A stretch of 64,000 bases of DNA from JAKVAV01 sp047633195. GTDB lineage: Bacteria; Bacteroidota; Bacteroidia; Flavobacteriales_D; Cryomorphaceae. Shown one piece after another: positions 52,448 through 61,058 of this stretch. The DNA lies in the NCBI GenBank assembly GCA_047633195.1, contig JBLIEU010000007.1, positions 34,697-98,696 of the forward strand, given 5' to 3'. The notes below the pieces were generated by a model, which was not told the origin of the DNA, did no database searches, and was given only the letters and a program-made list of their open reading frames with translations. The stretch's first letter is position 1. Every line of letters begins with the position of its first letter. The translations under genes were made by a program, and so were the position numbers.

Positions 52448-53380
52448 ATGGCGATACTCGAAGCCCAAAACATCACAAAGACGTACTCAAATCATGTGGC
52501 GCTTTCTGATGTAAGCATTTCTGTTCCAAAGGGAAGCATCTTCGGTTTACTCGGCCCCAACGGGGCTGGTAAGACCACACTAATCCGAATCATTAATCAA
52601 ATTACGGCACCCGATGAAGGAAGAATATCCTTCAATGGGAAAGACCTTAAACCTGATCATGTTCAAGACATTGGCTACCTACCCGAAGAGCGTGGACTAT
52701 ACAAGAAAATGAAGGTGGGAGAGCAAGCGGTATATCTCGCTCGCTTGAAAGGAATGAGCAAGGCCGAGGCCAATAAAAAGCTCAAGGAGTGGTTTGAACG
52801 CTTTGAAATTCAGGATTGGTGGAATAAAAAAGTGGAGGAGCTTTCGAAAGGAATGGCGCAAAAAGTACAGTTCATTACGACTGTGCTCCACGAACCAAAG
52901 TTTCTCATTCTCGATGAACCATTCAGTGGTTTTGACCCAATTAATGCAAACTTGATCAAAGAAGAGCTTTTGAGACTTCGAGATGAAGGGGCAACGATAA
53001 TGCTCTCTACGCACAATATGGGTTCAGTCGAAGAAATATGTAGCCACATAGCATTGATTAACAACGCAAAAGTAGTTCTAGAGGGTAGCGTGAAGGAAGT
53101 GCGAAATAAATTTAAAGAAGGAGTTTACGACCTCGTATTCTCTGGAAACATGCTCGGCTTTACCAATGCACTTTGGACGAATTTCGAACTAATCGAACAC
53201 AACGAGACAGAAGATAAGCTCTGCAGTGCGCGCATCAAACTTACGGAGGGAGCGACGGTGAATGATCTATTAAAAACGGTTATTCCTATTGCTCAAGTCC
53301 ATTCGCTAAATGAAGTCATTCCAAGCATGAATGACATCTTCATTAAAATAGTTCAACAAAAGGGAGAAAGTGATGAGTAA
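52448..53380 (+). CDS. ABC transporter ATPase, NatA-like
   Basis: A 310-aa ATPase with Walker A GPNGAGKTT (~36-44), signature LSKGMAQKVQ, Walker B FLILDEPFSGFD and switch His in LSTHNMGSVEE. The C-terminal ~80 residues form a DUF4162-like accessory domain (VYDLVFSGNMLGF onward). The signature LSKGM and the C-terminal domain are those of NatA-type exporters. Its partner permease overlaps it by 8 bases, giving a NatAB pair. Sodium export is a possibility, not proven; the family also exports antibiotics or metabolites. Confidence 0.88.
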   Translation: MAILEAQNITKTYSNHVALSDVSISVPKGSIFGLLGPNGAGKTTLIRIINQITAPDEGRISFNGKDLKPDHVQDIGYLPEERGLYKKMKVGEQAVYLARLKGMSKAEANKKLKEWFERFEIQDWWNKKVEELSKGMAQKVQFITTVLHEPKFLILDEPFSGFDPINANLIKEELLRLRDEGATIMLSTHNMGSVEEICSHIALINNAKVVLEGSVKEVRNKFKEGVYDLVFSGNMLGFTNALWTNFELIEHNETEDKLCSARIKLTEGATVNDLLKTVIPIAQVHSLNEVIPSMNDIFIKIVQQKGESDE

Positions 53381-54722
53381 AATTAGCCTGATCATTGAAC
53401 GTGAATATGTGAGTCGCGTGCGCAAAAAGTCATTTATCATTATGACTTTCCTCGGTCCTATCTTAATCGGTGGACTTCTTAGTTTGGGAGTGTTCTTAGG
53501 AATGAGTGATTCCAGCATTTACAATGTCTTGGTGGTTGATCTTACTCCAGAGATAGCCTTGGATAGCACCTACAGCCCCAAGCCTATGTTTGTGGACGAG
53601 CTGAAGGAAACTTCTCAAGTTCGATTTGACTACACCACTGATGGGTTGACCAATGCTGAATTTGACTCGACCGAGTACACTCTGATGCTCGTTTTACGCG
53701 AGGACATCATGACCTTTCCCGAAGCGGAAATGGTCTTTCGGAAACTACCGAGTATGAAAGCTCGAAGCTACATCAAGTCGCAAGTAGAGAGAATAATCGA
53801 GGACAATAAATTAATAGCGGAATCGATTCCAAAAGAAAAATTCGACCAAATCAATACGGACTTAAATATAATCACTGTCGATGCTGAGGATGGTTCTACA
53901 TCCTTTAAGCAAGAGCAGGCCTTTATCGGATTTGGCTTTGCCGTTTTGATTTACTTTTTCATTTTTCTTTACGGTGTGCAAGTCATGCGCGGGGTTATGG
54001 AAGAAAAAAGTAACCGAATAGTTGAGGTGATTATTTCGTCCGTAAAACCTTTCGAATTGATGATGGGGAAAATTGTAGGAGTCGCTTTGGTTGGCCTCAC
54101 ACAGTTTTTACTGTGGGTTATCCTTACGGGAGTTCTTTTTTCGGTGGCTACTTCAATATTTGCCCCCGAGTTGTCTAATGCGGCAACAATGGCCGATCGA
54201 ATTCAAGCGACCGAGCAAGTAGCAAATGAAGTTTCAAAAGATGCCATGGACCAAGCTGCTATTGGCGAAATAGCAGAACTAATCCTCTTTCGAATTAACT
54301 GGCCATTAATGATCGGGATGTTCCTTTTCTATTTCTTGGGAGGATACTTACTCTATGCTTCGTTGTTTGCGGCAGTAGGAGCAGCGGTTGATAACGAAAC
54401 AGACACGCAACAATTTATGATGCCGATTACCATCCCGCTGGTTTTCGGGTTTATTGTCTCAGAATTCGCACTCACCAACCCAGAGGGGTCAATGGTATTT
54501 TGGTTTTCACAATTCCCCCTTACCTCACCTATCGTGATGATGGTGCGCGGAGCCATGGGCTTTGACAGCGGTTCCATTTGGGAGCTGTTTCTCTCGATGG
54601 CATTACTCATTGTAGGATTCGTATTCTGCGTGTGGCTTGCTGGAAAGATTTACCGCGTGGGTATCTTGATGTACGGCAAAAAAGTGACCTACAAGGAATT
54701 GGCAAAATGGTTGAAGTATTAA
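53373..54722 (+). CDS. ABC-2 type permease, NatB-like
   Basis: The start is ATG 53373, preferred over an adjacent in-frame GTG at 53370; a purine-rich agggagaaag lies just upstream and may act as a ribosome-binding site. The ~449-aa protein has an N-terminal transmembrane helix (~20-45), a large extracytoplasmic domain (~50-185), then five or six C-terminal helices (FGFAVLIYFFIFLYGVQVM, VGVALVGLTQFLLWVIL, WPLMIGMFLFYFLGGYLLYASLFAAVGAA, MMPITIPLVFGFIVSEF, LFLSMALLIVGFVFCVW). Family patterns EEKSNRIVEVIISSVKPFELMMGKI and QFPLTSPIVMMVR are clear. It forms the exporter channel with the ATPase upstream. Confidence 0.88.
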   Translation: MSKISLIIEREYVSRVRKKSFIIMTFLGPILIGGLLSLGVFLGMSDSSIYNVLVVDLTPEIALDSTYSPKPMFVDELKETSQVRFDYTTDGLTNAEFDSTEYTLMLVLREDIMTFPEAEMVFRKLPSMKARSYIKSQVERIIEDNKLIAESIPKEKFDQINTDLNIITVDAEDGSTSFKQEQAFIGFGFAVLIYFFIFLYGVQVMRGVMEEKSNRIVEVIISSVKPFELMMGKIVGVALVGLTQFLLWVILTGVLFSVATSIFAPELSNAATMADRIQATEQVANEVSKDAMDQAAIGEIAELILFRINWPLMIGMFLFYFLGGYLLYASLFAAVGAAVDNETDTQQFMMPITIPLVFGFIVSEFALTNPEGSMVFWFSQFPLTSPIVMMVRGAMGFDSGSIWELFLSMALLIVGFVFCVWLAGKIYRVGILMYGKKVTYKELAKWLKY

Positions 54723-54778
54723 TTGAGAATAATTAGAAACAAAACCTAAATCATTCCTGCACTTCCCCTTTTTGTTAG

Positions 54779-54809
54779 GTTGAATGAACTCGATATTCCG
54801 TTATATTTG
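54779..54809 (+). promoter_or_regulatory. Promoter of the Ppx/GppA - sigma-54 regulator operon
   Basis: GTTG (54779-54782), a 19-base spacer and TATATTTG (54802-54809): a near-ideal Bacteroidota promoter ending 22 bases before the TTG start. Confidence 0.6.
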
Positions 54810-54831
54810 AATCTACGAAAAACCCGAAGTA

Positions 54832-55764
54832 TTGAAAATAGGTATCATCGATTTGGGAACGAACACCTTCAACTTGCTCATAGCAGAGCTAGACGACAAA
54901 GGAGGCTATAAACCCACATATCGCTCAAAAGTCGGAGTAAAACTTGGCGAAGGAAGTTTCGAAAAGAAATACATCACGGAAGCTGCTATGGAGCGAGCTT
55001 TCCTAGCGTTAGAAGCACAAATAACCGTTATCAAAAATCAGTATTGCGATAAAGTTCTTGCTTTTGCTACCTCTGCAGTAAGAAGCGCTTCAAATGCAAA
55101 TGACTTTGTAAGCAAAGTCAAAGAACGTTTTGGGATCACTATTCATGTAATAGATGGTGACCGAGAAGCAAGCATGATCTACAACGGAGTGCAGCTTTCA
55201 GGGGCGCTTACCAATAAGAATGCTTTGATTATGGACATTGGTGGCGGAAGTACTGAATTCGTGGCGGCCAACGATCAAGAGATTCTTTGGAAGAGAAGCT
55301 ACGAGCTAGGCGTGAGTCGCCTTTTGGAAAAGCACAAGCCCCAAGATCCCATTAGCGACTCGACCCTAAAAGAAATTGAAGAAAGTCTCGAAAGTCAAAT
55401 CGGAGATGTGTTTGAAGTCGCAGAAAACGAGGGTATCAAAACCTTGATTGGTTCGTCGGGATCTTTCGATACCTTTTCAGATGTCATCTCAAAACGCATT
55501 GGCACTTACGAGGACACAACCAGTGTCTTAAGTCTGGACTTAAGCCGCGACATCCTCGACAAGTATTTAGACGAACTAGTGCGATCAACCAGAATTCAGC
55601 GAGAGGCGATGGATGGCATGGTAGCCATGCGGGTGAACATGATTGTCATGTCGGCAATCTTCGTCAGGCTTGTTTTGAATAAAACCAATATCGAAACAGT
55701 GAAATTGTCGAAGTATTCTCTGAAAGAAGGAGTACTCTTCGAAGTGTTAAAAGGAAATCTATAA
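54832..55764 (+). CDS. Exopolyphosphatase / guanosine pentaphosphatase family (Ppx/GppA)
   Basis: A 310-aa actin-like ATPase-fold protein hydrolysing polyphosphate or pppGpp. The first motif starts at residue 2: KIGIIDLGTNTFNLLIAE (phosphate-1). Then AFATSAVRSASN, VIDGDREASMIYNG, the phosphate-2 motif IMDIGGGSTEFV, and SRLLEKH. There is no ATG; the TTG at 54832 directly precedes the first beta-strand and the nearest promoter lies 22 bases upstream, so TTG is the likely start. It lacks the C-terminal HD-like domains of E. coli Ppx (~510 aa) and matches the short form. The regulator gene follows with one base between them, so they are co-transcribed. Confidence 0.9.
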   Translation: MKIGIIDLGTNTFNLLIAELDDKGGYKPTYRSKVGVKLGEGSFEKKYITEAAMERAFLALEAQITVIKNQYCDKVLAFATSAVRSASNANDFVSKVKERFGITIHVIDGDREASMIYNGVQLSGALTNKNALIMDIGGGSTEFVAANDQEILWKRSYELGVSRLLEKHKPQDPISDSTLKEIEESLESQIGDVFEVAENEGIKTLIGSSGSFDTFSDVISKRIGTYEDTTSVLSLDLSRDILDKYLDELVRSTRIQREAMDGMVAMRVNMIVMSAIFVRLVLNKTNIETVKLSKYSLKEGVLFEVLKGNL

Positions 55765-55765
55765 G

Positions 55766-56935
55766 ATGGCATCCATTCTGATTATTGACGACGAAAGAAG
55801 CATTAGAAATACGCTTCGTGAAATCCTCGAATTTGAAAAATTCACCGTCGACGACGCAGAAGATGGACCCTCTGGATTAAAAAAACTCACCGAAAACCCA
55901 TACGACGCTGTCCTTTGCGACATTAAGATGCCAAAAATGGATGGCATGGAAGTTCTTGAAAAGGCACTGGAAAACGGAGTCGAGTCTCCTATCATTATGA
56001 TTTCGGGACACGGAAACATTGAGACGGCTGTAGAAGCAATTAAGAAAGGTGCTTACGATTTTATCGAAAAACCACTTGACCTCAACCGCACCCTAGTGAC
56101 TTTGCGAAATGCCATGGAGCGCGTCAACTTGGAAGTGGAGACCAAGACACTTCGAAAAAAAATTAAGCTAATCAAAGGCTCAAACATCATTGGAGAATCC
56201 AAGGCAATAGAAGACATCAAAGAGATGATTGCAAAAGTGGGCCCCAGCGATGCCAGAGTATTGGTCACAGGGCCAAATGGTTCGGGAAAGGAATTGGTAG
56301 CTCGCCAACTTCACGAAAACAGCCATCGAGCAAAGGCTCCGTTTATTGAGGTCAATTGTGCTGCCATTCCTTCTGAGTTGATCGAAAGCGAATTATTCGG
56401 TCACGAGAAAGGCGCTTTTACCTCGGCCGTAAAACAGCGAAAAGGAAAGTTTGAGCAAGCCGACAGTGGCACTTTGTTTTTGGATGAAATTGGAGACATG
56501 AGCGCTTCGGCTCAAGCCAAAGTCCTCAGAGCTTTGCAAGAGAATAAGATCAACCGCGTAGGCGGAGACAAAGACATTAATGTAGATGTGCGCATCATAG
56601 CCGCTACGAATAAAGACCTCAACGCAGAAATTAAAGAAGGAAACTTCCGCGAAGATCTCTTCCACCGATTGAGTGTGATCCTCATCCACGTGCCTTCATT
56701 AAACGAACGCATTGATGACGTGCCTTTGCTCGCTGATCACTTTTTAGATTCCATTGCGCAAGAGCAAGGAAGCCCAAGAAAAGAGCTAACGAAAGACGCT
56801 TACGAAGCATTGCAATCACTCAACTGGACAGGAAACATTCGTGAACTGCGCAATCTAATCGAGCGCTTGATTATTCTTTGCGGTAAGATAATTACTGGTG
56901 CGGATGTAAACCAATATGCGAATCCAAAGAGGTAA
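55766..56935 (+). CDS. Sigma-54-activator-type response regulator lacking a DNA-binding HTH domain
   Basis: A 389-aa protein. The receiver (1-120) has acidic DDE at 8-10, phosphoacceptor D52 in LCDIKMPKMDG, and KPLDL. The AAA+ domain (~140-370) has Walker A GPNGSGKE (~169), Walker B TLFLDEIGD, the sigma-54 contact loop GAFTSA (~216-221; consensus GAFTGA) and sensor motif NIRELRNLIERL. The protein stops shortly after, so the usual C-terminal Fis-type HTH of NtrC-like regulators (a further 60-80 residues) is missing. The stop is followed directly by the convergent phosphatase gene with no coding-like HTH in another frame. It may act from solution, or with a DNA-binding partner. A sensor kinase is not adjacent; it shares an operon with Ppx/GppA. 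Confidence 0.9.
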   Translation: MASILIIDDERSIRNTLREILEFEKFTVDDAEDGPSGLKKLTENPYDAVLCDIKMPKMDGMEVLEKALENGVESPIIMISGHGNIETAVEAIKKGAYDFIEKPLDLNRTLVTLRNAMERVNLEVETKTLRKKIKLIKGSNIIGESKAIEDIKEMIAKVGPSDARVLVTGPNGSGKELVARQLHENSHRAKAPFIEVNCAAIPSELIESELFGHEKGAFTSAVKQRKGKFEQADSGTLFLDEIGDMSASAQAKVLRALQENKINRVGGDKDINVDVRIIAATNKDLNAEIKEGNFREDLFHRLSVILIHVPSLNERIDDVPLLADHFLDSIAQEQGSPRKELTKDAYEALQSLNWTGNIRELRNLIERLIILCGKIITGADVNQYANPKR

Positions 56936-56939
56936 GAGT

Positions 56940-58568
56940 TTAATCTTTGATCGCCTCAATAATCGGACTCCCCGTCATTCCCGAAGGAAAAGGAACTCCC
57001 ATAATCAAGCTTAGCGTCGGCGCTATATCGCGAATATTCGTTTCGCGGTAGGTCTTGCCTTTTTCTACGCCAAAACCATAAAGAAGAAGCGGTACGTGCT
57101 GATCGTACACCCAAGGGCTGCCGTGAGTAGTGCCAGTCTTACCGTGACGCATCCAGCCGCTTTCCATAATGAAAACGACATCGCCAGAAAGATAAGGATG
57201 CAATCCCCGCTGCAAATTTTGAATGGGGAATTCAGCTGAACCTGCTAGCCGAATCTTTTCAGAAGGATAAGCTCCATAAATTCCAGGCATCCGACACATC
57301 TCATCGGCCAAATAGTCTGCCAAATCACTAACCGCTATTCCCGCTTCTTTCAGCTTCTCGCGATTGAAGTAAATATGGTTCCCTTCCAATTTTTCAATCA
57401 ATTCACTTCCGAGAGAATCATAATCGAGTAAAATATCTTCCAAAAGTTCTTTGCTTCCCTTTCGGTCGAAGTACCCTCCTGGCAGATTGTAGTCAATGGA
57501 ATACTGAGCAACATCTGCAACTCCATGATCAGCAGTAAGCATAACGGTGTACTGTCCCTTTCCGACATAGCTGTCTAGAAATTCAAAGAATTCACTCAAG
57601 TCATTATCGAGCCTCAGATACATGTCTTGCACTTCTAATGAACGAGGCCCATACGCGTGTCCCATATAGTCTGGGGAGGAAAAACTCAATGCCAGAAAAT
57701 CAGTGATGTCATCTTGTCCCAACTCTTCTTTTGTAACTGCTGCCAAACCGAACTCAAGAATTAAGCTATTTCCCCATGGAGATCTTTTTAAGACTTCCTC
57801 TGCATCGTTTTGCTCCGCCAAATCAACCAAGTCCTTTGGCAAAGTGGGATATTTCTCCCCTTCGTAAATAGATTCGTAGGGATTGTTGTCGGGAAGACTG
57901 GCGGTATAAAGCGACTTGGCCAATAAAGGCTGCCAACCTTTGGCAAAAAAAGTATCCACCAGATTTAGATTGTTAAAATCATTTACCCATGGCGGCAATT
58001 CATCCATGTAATAAGAACTCGTGATGAATTTTTTATCCTTGTACCAGTATGCGCCGTTAGCCAGATGTCCGCCGGGCAAAACGGCTCCACGATCTTTCAG
58101 CGAAACGGCGATCACCTTGGCCTTCTGATTCCAAAAAAGCTTGAGCTCATCGGTTACGGTCGTTGTTTTAAGGTTCTCCGGACTCATTTGTCCCGCTGCT
58201 TTATCAACGCCCACGGATTTTACGCTCTTGTCTTCTACACAATACATTCCTTTTTTGGAAATGGGATCGTACCAATCGTTTGCAACAATTGCATGAACAG
58301 CGGGAGTTGTGCCAGTATAGATAGATGCATGTCCAGGGCCAGTTACCGTTGGGGTATATGAAAATCGGTGATTGGCACCGTAAAATCCATCTTGCATTAA
58401 GCGCTTGAAACCGCCTTCACCATAAAGATCAGCATAGCGAGAGAGAAAGTCATTTCGCATCTGATCGACCACAATACCCACTACCAATTTGGGGCGATTA
58501 TCGGTGTCTTGGGCCAAAGCGATCATCGATAAGAAAACCGCCGCGACTATTCCTAAAGTCCTTTTCAT
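56940..58568 (-). CDS. pafA: PafA-like alkaline phosphatase (secreted/periplasmic)
   Basis: A 542-aa phosphatase of the alkaline phosphatase/nucleotide pyrophosphatase superfamily. Signal peptide MKRTLGIVAAVFLSMIALA-Q. Metal-site Asp D35 (VVDQMRND), nucleophile Thr T76 (TVTGPGHASIYTG), N98 (VANDWYD), and the K158/R160 pair (SLKDRG) that marks PafA-type monoesterases; metal-ligand motifs include LTADHGVADV and the C-terminal THGSPWVYDQHVP. All the signature positions of the Elizabethkingia enzyme appear in order. The start at 58568 is chosen because upstream codons of the frame overlap crcB; the ATG overlaps the crcB stop by 4 bases. It releases phosphate from organic phosphates outside the cytoplasm. 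Last gene of the run starting with hpt. Confidence 0.9.
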   Translation of the reverse strand: MKRTLGIVAAVFLSMIALAQDTDNRPKLVVGIVVDQMRNDFLSRYADLYGEGGFKRLMQDGFYGANHRFSYTPTVTGPGHASIYTGTTPAVHAIVANDWYDPISKKGMYCVEDKSVKSVGVDKAAGQMSPENLKTTTVTDELKLFWNQKAKVIAVSLKDRGAVLPGGHLANGAYWYKDKKFITSSYYMDELPPWVNDFNNLNLVDTFFAKGWQPLLAKSLYTASLPDNNPYESIYEGEKYPTLPKDLVDLAEQNDAEEVLKRSPWGNSLILEFGLAAVTKEELGQDDITDFLALSFSSPDYMGHAYGPRSLEVQDMYLRLDNDLSEFFEFLDSYVGKGQYTVMLTADHGVADVAQYSIDYNLPGGYFDRKGSKELLEDILLDYDSLGSELIEKLEGNHIYFNREKLKEAGIAVSDLADYLADEMCRMPGIYGAYPSEKIRLAGSAEFPIQNLQRGLHPYLSGDVVFIMESGWMRHGKTGTTHGSPWVYDQHVPLLLYGFGVEKGKTYRETNIRDIAPTLSLIMGVPFPSGMTGSPIIEAIKD

Positions 58569-58942
58569 AAAATGAATTTTGAGAGGTAATACAAGATGAC
58601 CATACACACTACTAAACTAACCAAAACGTTGGCTCCCGCCATCATAAGGTGACCGTCATGCAGCAGCTTAACTGTTTCATAACTAAATGTGGAGAAGGTG
58701 CTAAAGCCCCCGCAGAAGCCGATCATGGCAAATGAAATCCACCATCCTTTCATGTCATCTTTGGCTATAAGCCATACGAATACACTCAAGGCTACACAGC
58801 TCAATACATTGGCTACCAATGTGCCCCAAGGAAATGAACTCGGTATAAGTCGCATCATTGCTCTTCCCGTGAGGAATCGAGCAACGGAACCCAATCCACC
58901 ACCCAAGAAAATGGCTACCAAATCTCTCAGGGTAATTTCCAT
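58565..58942 (-). CDS. crcB: Fluoride channel CrcB/Fluc
   Basis: A 125-aa protein with four transmembrane helices, exporting fluoride from the cytoplasm as a dual-topology dimer. Visible signatures: GGGLGSVARFLTGR, PWGTLVANVLSC with the pore Asn, and GFCGGFSTFSTFSYE, which carries the phenylalanine 'box' residues and the sodium-binding turn. Length is normal. Only one copy is present here, as expected for a homodimer. It overlaps the PAP2 gene by 16 bases and pafA by 4 bases. No fluoride riboswitch is seen, since it lies within an operon. Confidence 0.94.
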   Translation of the reverse strand: MEITLRDLVAIFLGGGLGSVARFLTGRAMMRLIPSSFPWGTLVANVLSCVALSVFVWLIAKDDMKGWWISFAMIGFCGGFSTFSTFSYETVKLLHDGHLMMAGANVLVSLVVCMVILYYLSKFIL

Positions 58943-59496
58943 ACAAATCGATTAAAGGCTTTGAAGATAATCCAGCCAATGAGTGCTCCAATAATGGCTC
59001 CGCAGACTATGTCGGCAGGATAATGAACACCGAGATAAATACGAGTGTAAGCCACCAATCCCGAAAAGAGAAAAACGAAAGGCGCCCATTTGGGATAAGG
59101 CTTTCGGAAAACCATGAACAAGAAAGTAGCGGTTCCAAAAAAGTTGGTCGCGTGAGAACTTACAAAGCCGTACTTGCCTCCGCGGTATTCGTTGACGACA
59201 TGCACCAGGTCATACATTTCTAAATTTCGAGAAGGCCGATACCGTTGAAATACTTCCTTGAAAAGCTCTACTGAAATACGGTCTCCAAGGGTAACAACTA
59301 CTGCCACTCCCAGCAGGGTCCAGAGTGCCATTTTCCAATCATAGGCCTTGGCGATAGCCCAAAGGAAAAACAAGTACAAGGGAATCCACACAAGTTCGTC
59401 ACTCATCCAAAACATTGGCTGGTCTAGCCAATCAGCATGAAGACCATTTAACCAGAGAAACAACTGCCGATCCCACTGTTCCAAGCGCTCAATCAT
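58927..59496 (-). CDS. PAP2-family membrane phosphatase
   Basis: A 189-aa protein with five or six hydrophobic segments. The three PAP2 active-site motifs are present: a reduced motif 1 (KEVFQRYRPSR, usual KxxxxxxRP), motif 2 SSHATNF (usual PSGH/SSHA) and motif 3 RIYLGVHYPADIV with catalytic His. Family members dephosphorylate undecaprenyl pyrophosphate or lipid phosphates in the inner membrane; which one here is not clear. It starts 2 bases after the obg stop and overlaps crcB by 16 bases. Confidence 0.88.
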   Translation of the reverse strand: MIERLEQWDRQLFLWLNGLHADWLDQPMFWMSDELVWIPLYLFFLWAIAKAYDWKMALWTLLGVAVVVTLGDRISVELFKEVFQRYRPSRNLEMYDLVHVVNEYRGGKYGFVSSHATNFFGTATFLFMVFRKPYPKWAPFVFLFSGLVAYTRIYLGVHYPADIVCGAIIGALIGWIIFKAFNRFVWKLP

Positions 59497-59498
59497 GA

Positions 59499-60488
59499 CT
59501 AGCTATTGAGTTTTTTCCAGATCTTATCTTTGAGTTCCGTAAGTCCCAATTGGGACACGGATGAAATAAATACGTATTCAACCGATGGCATTTCGGCCAC
59601 CATTTCCTCTTTCAATTCTTCGTCCAAAAGATCACTCTTAGTGATAGCTAAAAGGCGATCCTTATCGAGTAACTCAGGGTTATAAGCTGTTAATTCACTG
59701 ATAAGAATCTCGTACTCTTTAGGAATATCATCACTGTCGGCTGGCACCATGAAAAGCAAGAGACTATTTCGCTCGATATGACGGAGGAATCTAGTTCCCA
59801 ATCCTTTCCCCTCACTTGCTCCTTCGATGATACCGGGAATGTCGGCCATGATAAAAGAGTGATCATCTCGGTAACTGACTATTCCCAAATTGGGAACAAG
59901 CGTCGTAAAGGGATAATCAGCAATTTCGGGTTTCGCAGCGGTAATGACTGAAAGCAGGGTAGACTTACCAGCATTCGGAAAACCAACCAGCCCAACATCG
60001 GCCAAGACCTTGAGCTCTAGAACTCGCCAAGCCTCACGTTCTTCTTCTCCAGTCTGTGCAAATCGAGGTGTTTGGCGAGTAGGTGTTTTGAAATGCGCGT
60101 TTCCTTGACCTCCACGACCACCTTTGAGCAATACGTACTCCTGTCCTTCTTCGGTAATCTCAATCAGCACTTCACCAGTTTCGGGGTCTTTGGCCACTGT
60201 GCCCAGCGGCACTTGGACGATAGAGTCGTCACCCGACTTACCCGTACTCGTTTGTTTTCCTCCCGATTCGCCGTGATCAGCTTTAATGTGTTTTCGGTAT
60301 TTTAGGTGGAGAAGTGTCCAGAGCTGCGCGTTTCCGCGAATAATCACGTGACCACCGCGTCCGCCATCTCCTCCGTCAGGTCCTCCTTTTGAGGTTAGCT
60401 TGTCGCGGTACAGGTGTTTACTTCCTGCCCCGCCCCTTCCTGAGCGGCAATTAATTTTTACGTAATCGACAAAGTTGTGACTACTCAT
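59499..60488 (-). CDS. obgE: GTPase Obg/CgtA
   Basis: Essential GTPase in ribosome assembly and stress response; cytoplasmic. The 329-aa protein has the glycine-rich Obg fold (1-~155; GRGGAGSKHLYRDK, GGPDGGDGGRGGHVIIRGN) and the G domain with G1 GFPNAGKST, G2 region YPFTTLVPN, G3 DIPG, G4 TKSD and G5-like SSVSQLG. No C-terminal OCT domain is present, as in many bacteria outside Bacillota. Start ATG 60488 overlaps the adk stop by 8 bases. Confidence 0.95.
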   Translation of the reverse strand: MSSHNFVDYVKINCRSGRGGAGSKHLYRDKLTSKGGPDGGDGGRGGHVIIRGNAQLWTLLHLKYRKHIKADHGESGGKQTSTGKSGDDSIVQVPLGTVAKDPETGEVLIEITEEGQEYVLLKGGRGGQGNAHFKTPTRQTPRFAQTGEEEREAWRVLELKVLADVGLVGFPNAGKSTLLSVITAAKPEIADYPFTTLVPNLGIVSYRDDHSFIMADIPGIIEGASEGKGLGTRFLRHIERNSLLLFMVPADSDDIPKEYEILISELTAYNPELLDKDRLLAITKSDLLDEELKEEMVAEMPSVEYVFISSVSQLGLTELKDKIWKKLNS

Positions 60489-61056
60489 GACTGGTTATCG
60501 CTTCAAATAATTTTTCGCTGATCGCGTCAATCGAGCCTACACCATCTACCTCTTCATATTTGTCTTGAGCCTTGTAGTAATCCGCTACAGGAGCCGTTTC
60601 GCTTTTGTAAACAGCTATGCGATTGGATATGATTTCAGGATTGGCATCGTCGGTTCGACCACTCACTAAAGCACGCTTTTTCAATCGAGCTTTGAGTTCA
60701 TTGTCTTCTACACTCAATGCGAGCATTACAGTGATGGATGTATTTTTTGATTCCAAATAAACATCCAACGCCTCTGCCTGAGCAGTGGTGCGAGGAAACC
60801 CATCGAATATGAACCCATTCGGATCGGTATGTCCATCAACTTCAGCTTCCAACATTTTTATAGTCACCTCATCAGGAACGAGTTCTCCTTTATCGATGTA
60901 GCTTTTGGCCAAATCTCCAAGCTCTGTATGCTGCTTGATGTTTCTACGAAAAATATCTCCTGTTGAAAGGTGAACCAGATTGTGTTTTTCAACGATTTTT
61001 TCGGCTTGTGTACCTTTTCCAGCTCCTGGAGGGCCGAATAGAACCAAGTTGATCAT
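60481..61056 (-). CDS. adk: Adenylate kinase
   Basis: Interconverts 2 ADP and ATP + AMP. The 191-aa protein has the P-loop GPPGAGKGTQ, AMP-binding HLSTGDIFR and FDGFPRT, and a short LID (RALVSGRTDD) without the zinc-finger cysteines, so it is the short-LID form typical of Bacteroidota. The start is ATG 61056, 2 bases after the hpt stop; a TTG two codons earlier would overlap hpt and gives no extra family sequence. Co-transcribed with hpt and obg. Confidence 0.95.
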   Translation of the reverse strand: MINLVLFGPPGAGKGTQAEKIVEKHNLVHLSTGDIFRRNIKQHTELGDLAKSYIDKGELVPDEVTIKMLEAEVDGHTDPNGFIFDGFPRTTAQAEALDVYLESKNTSITVMLALSVEDNELKARLKKRALVSGRTDDANPEIISNRIAVYKSETAPVADYYKAQDKYEEVDGVGSIDAISEKLFEAITSHE

Positions 61057-61058
61057 AA

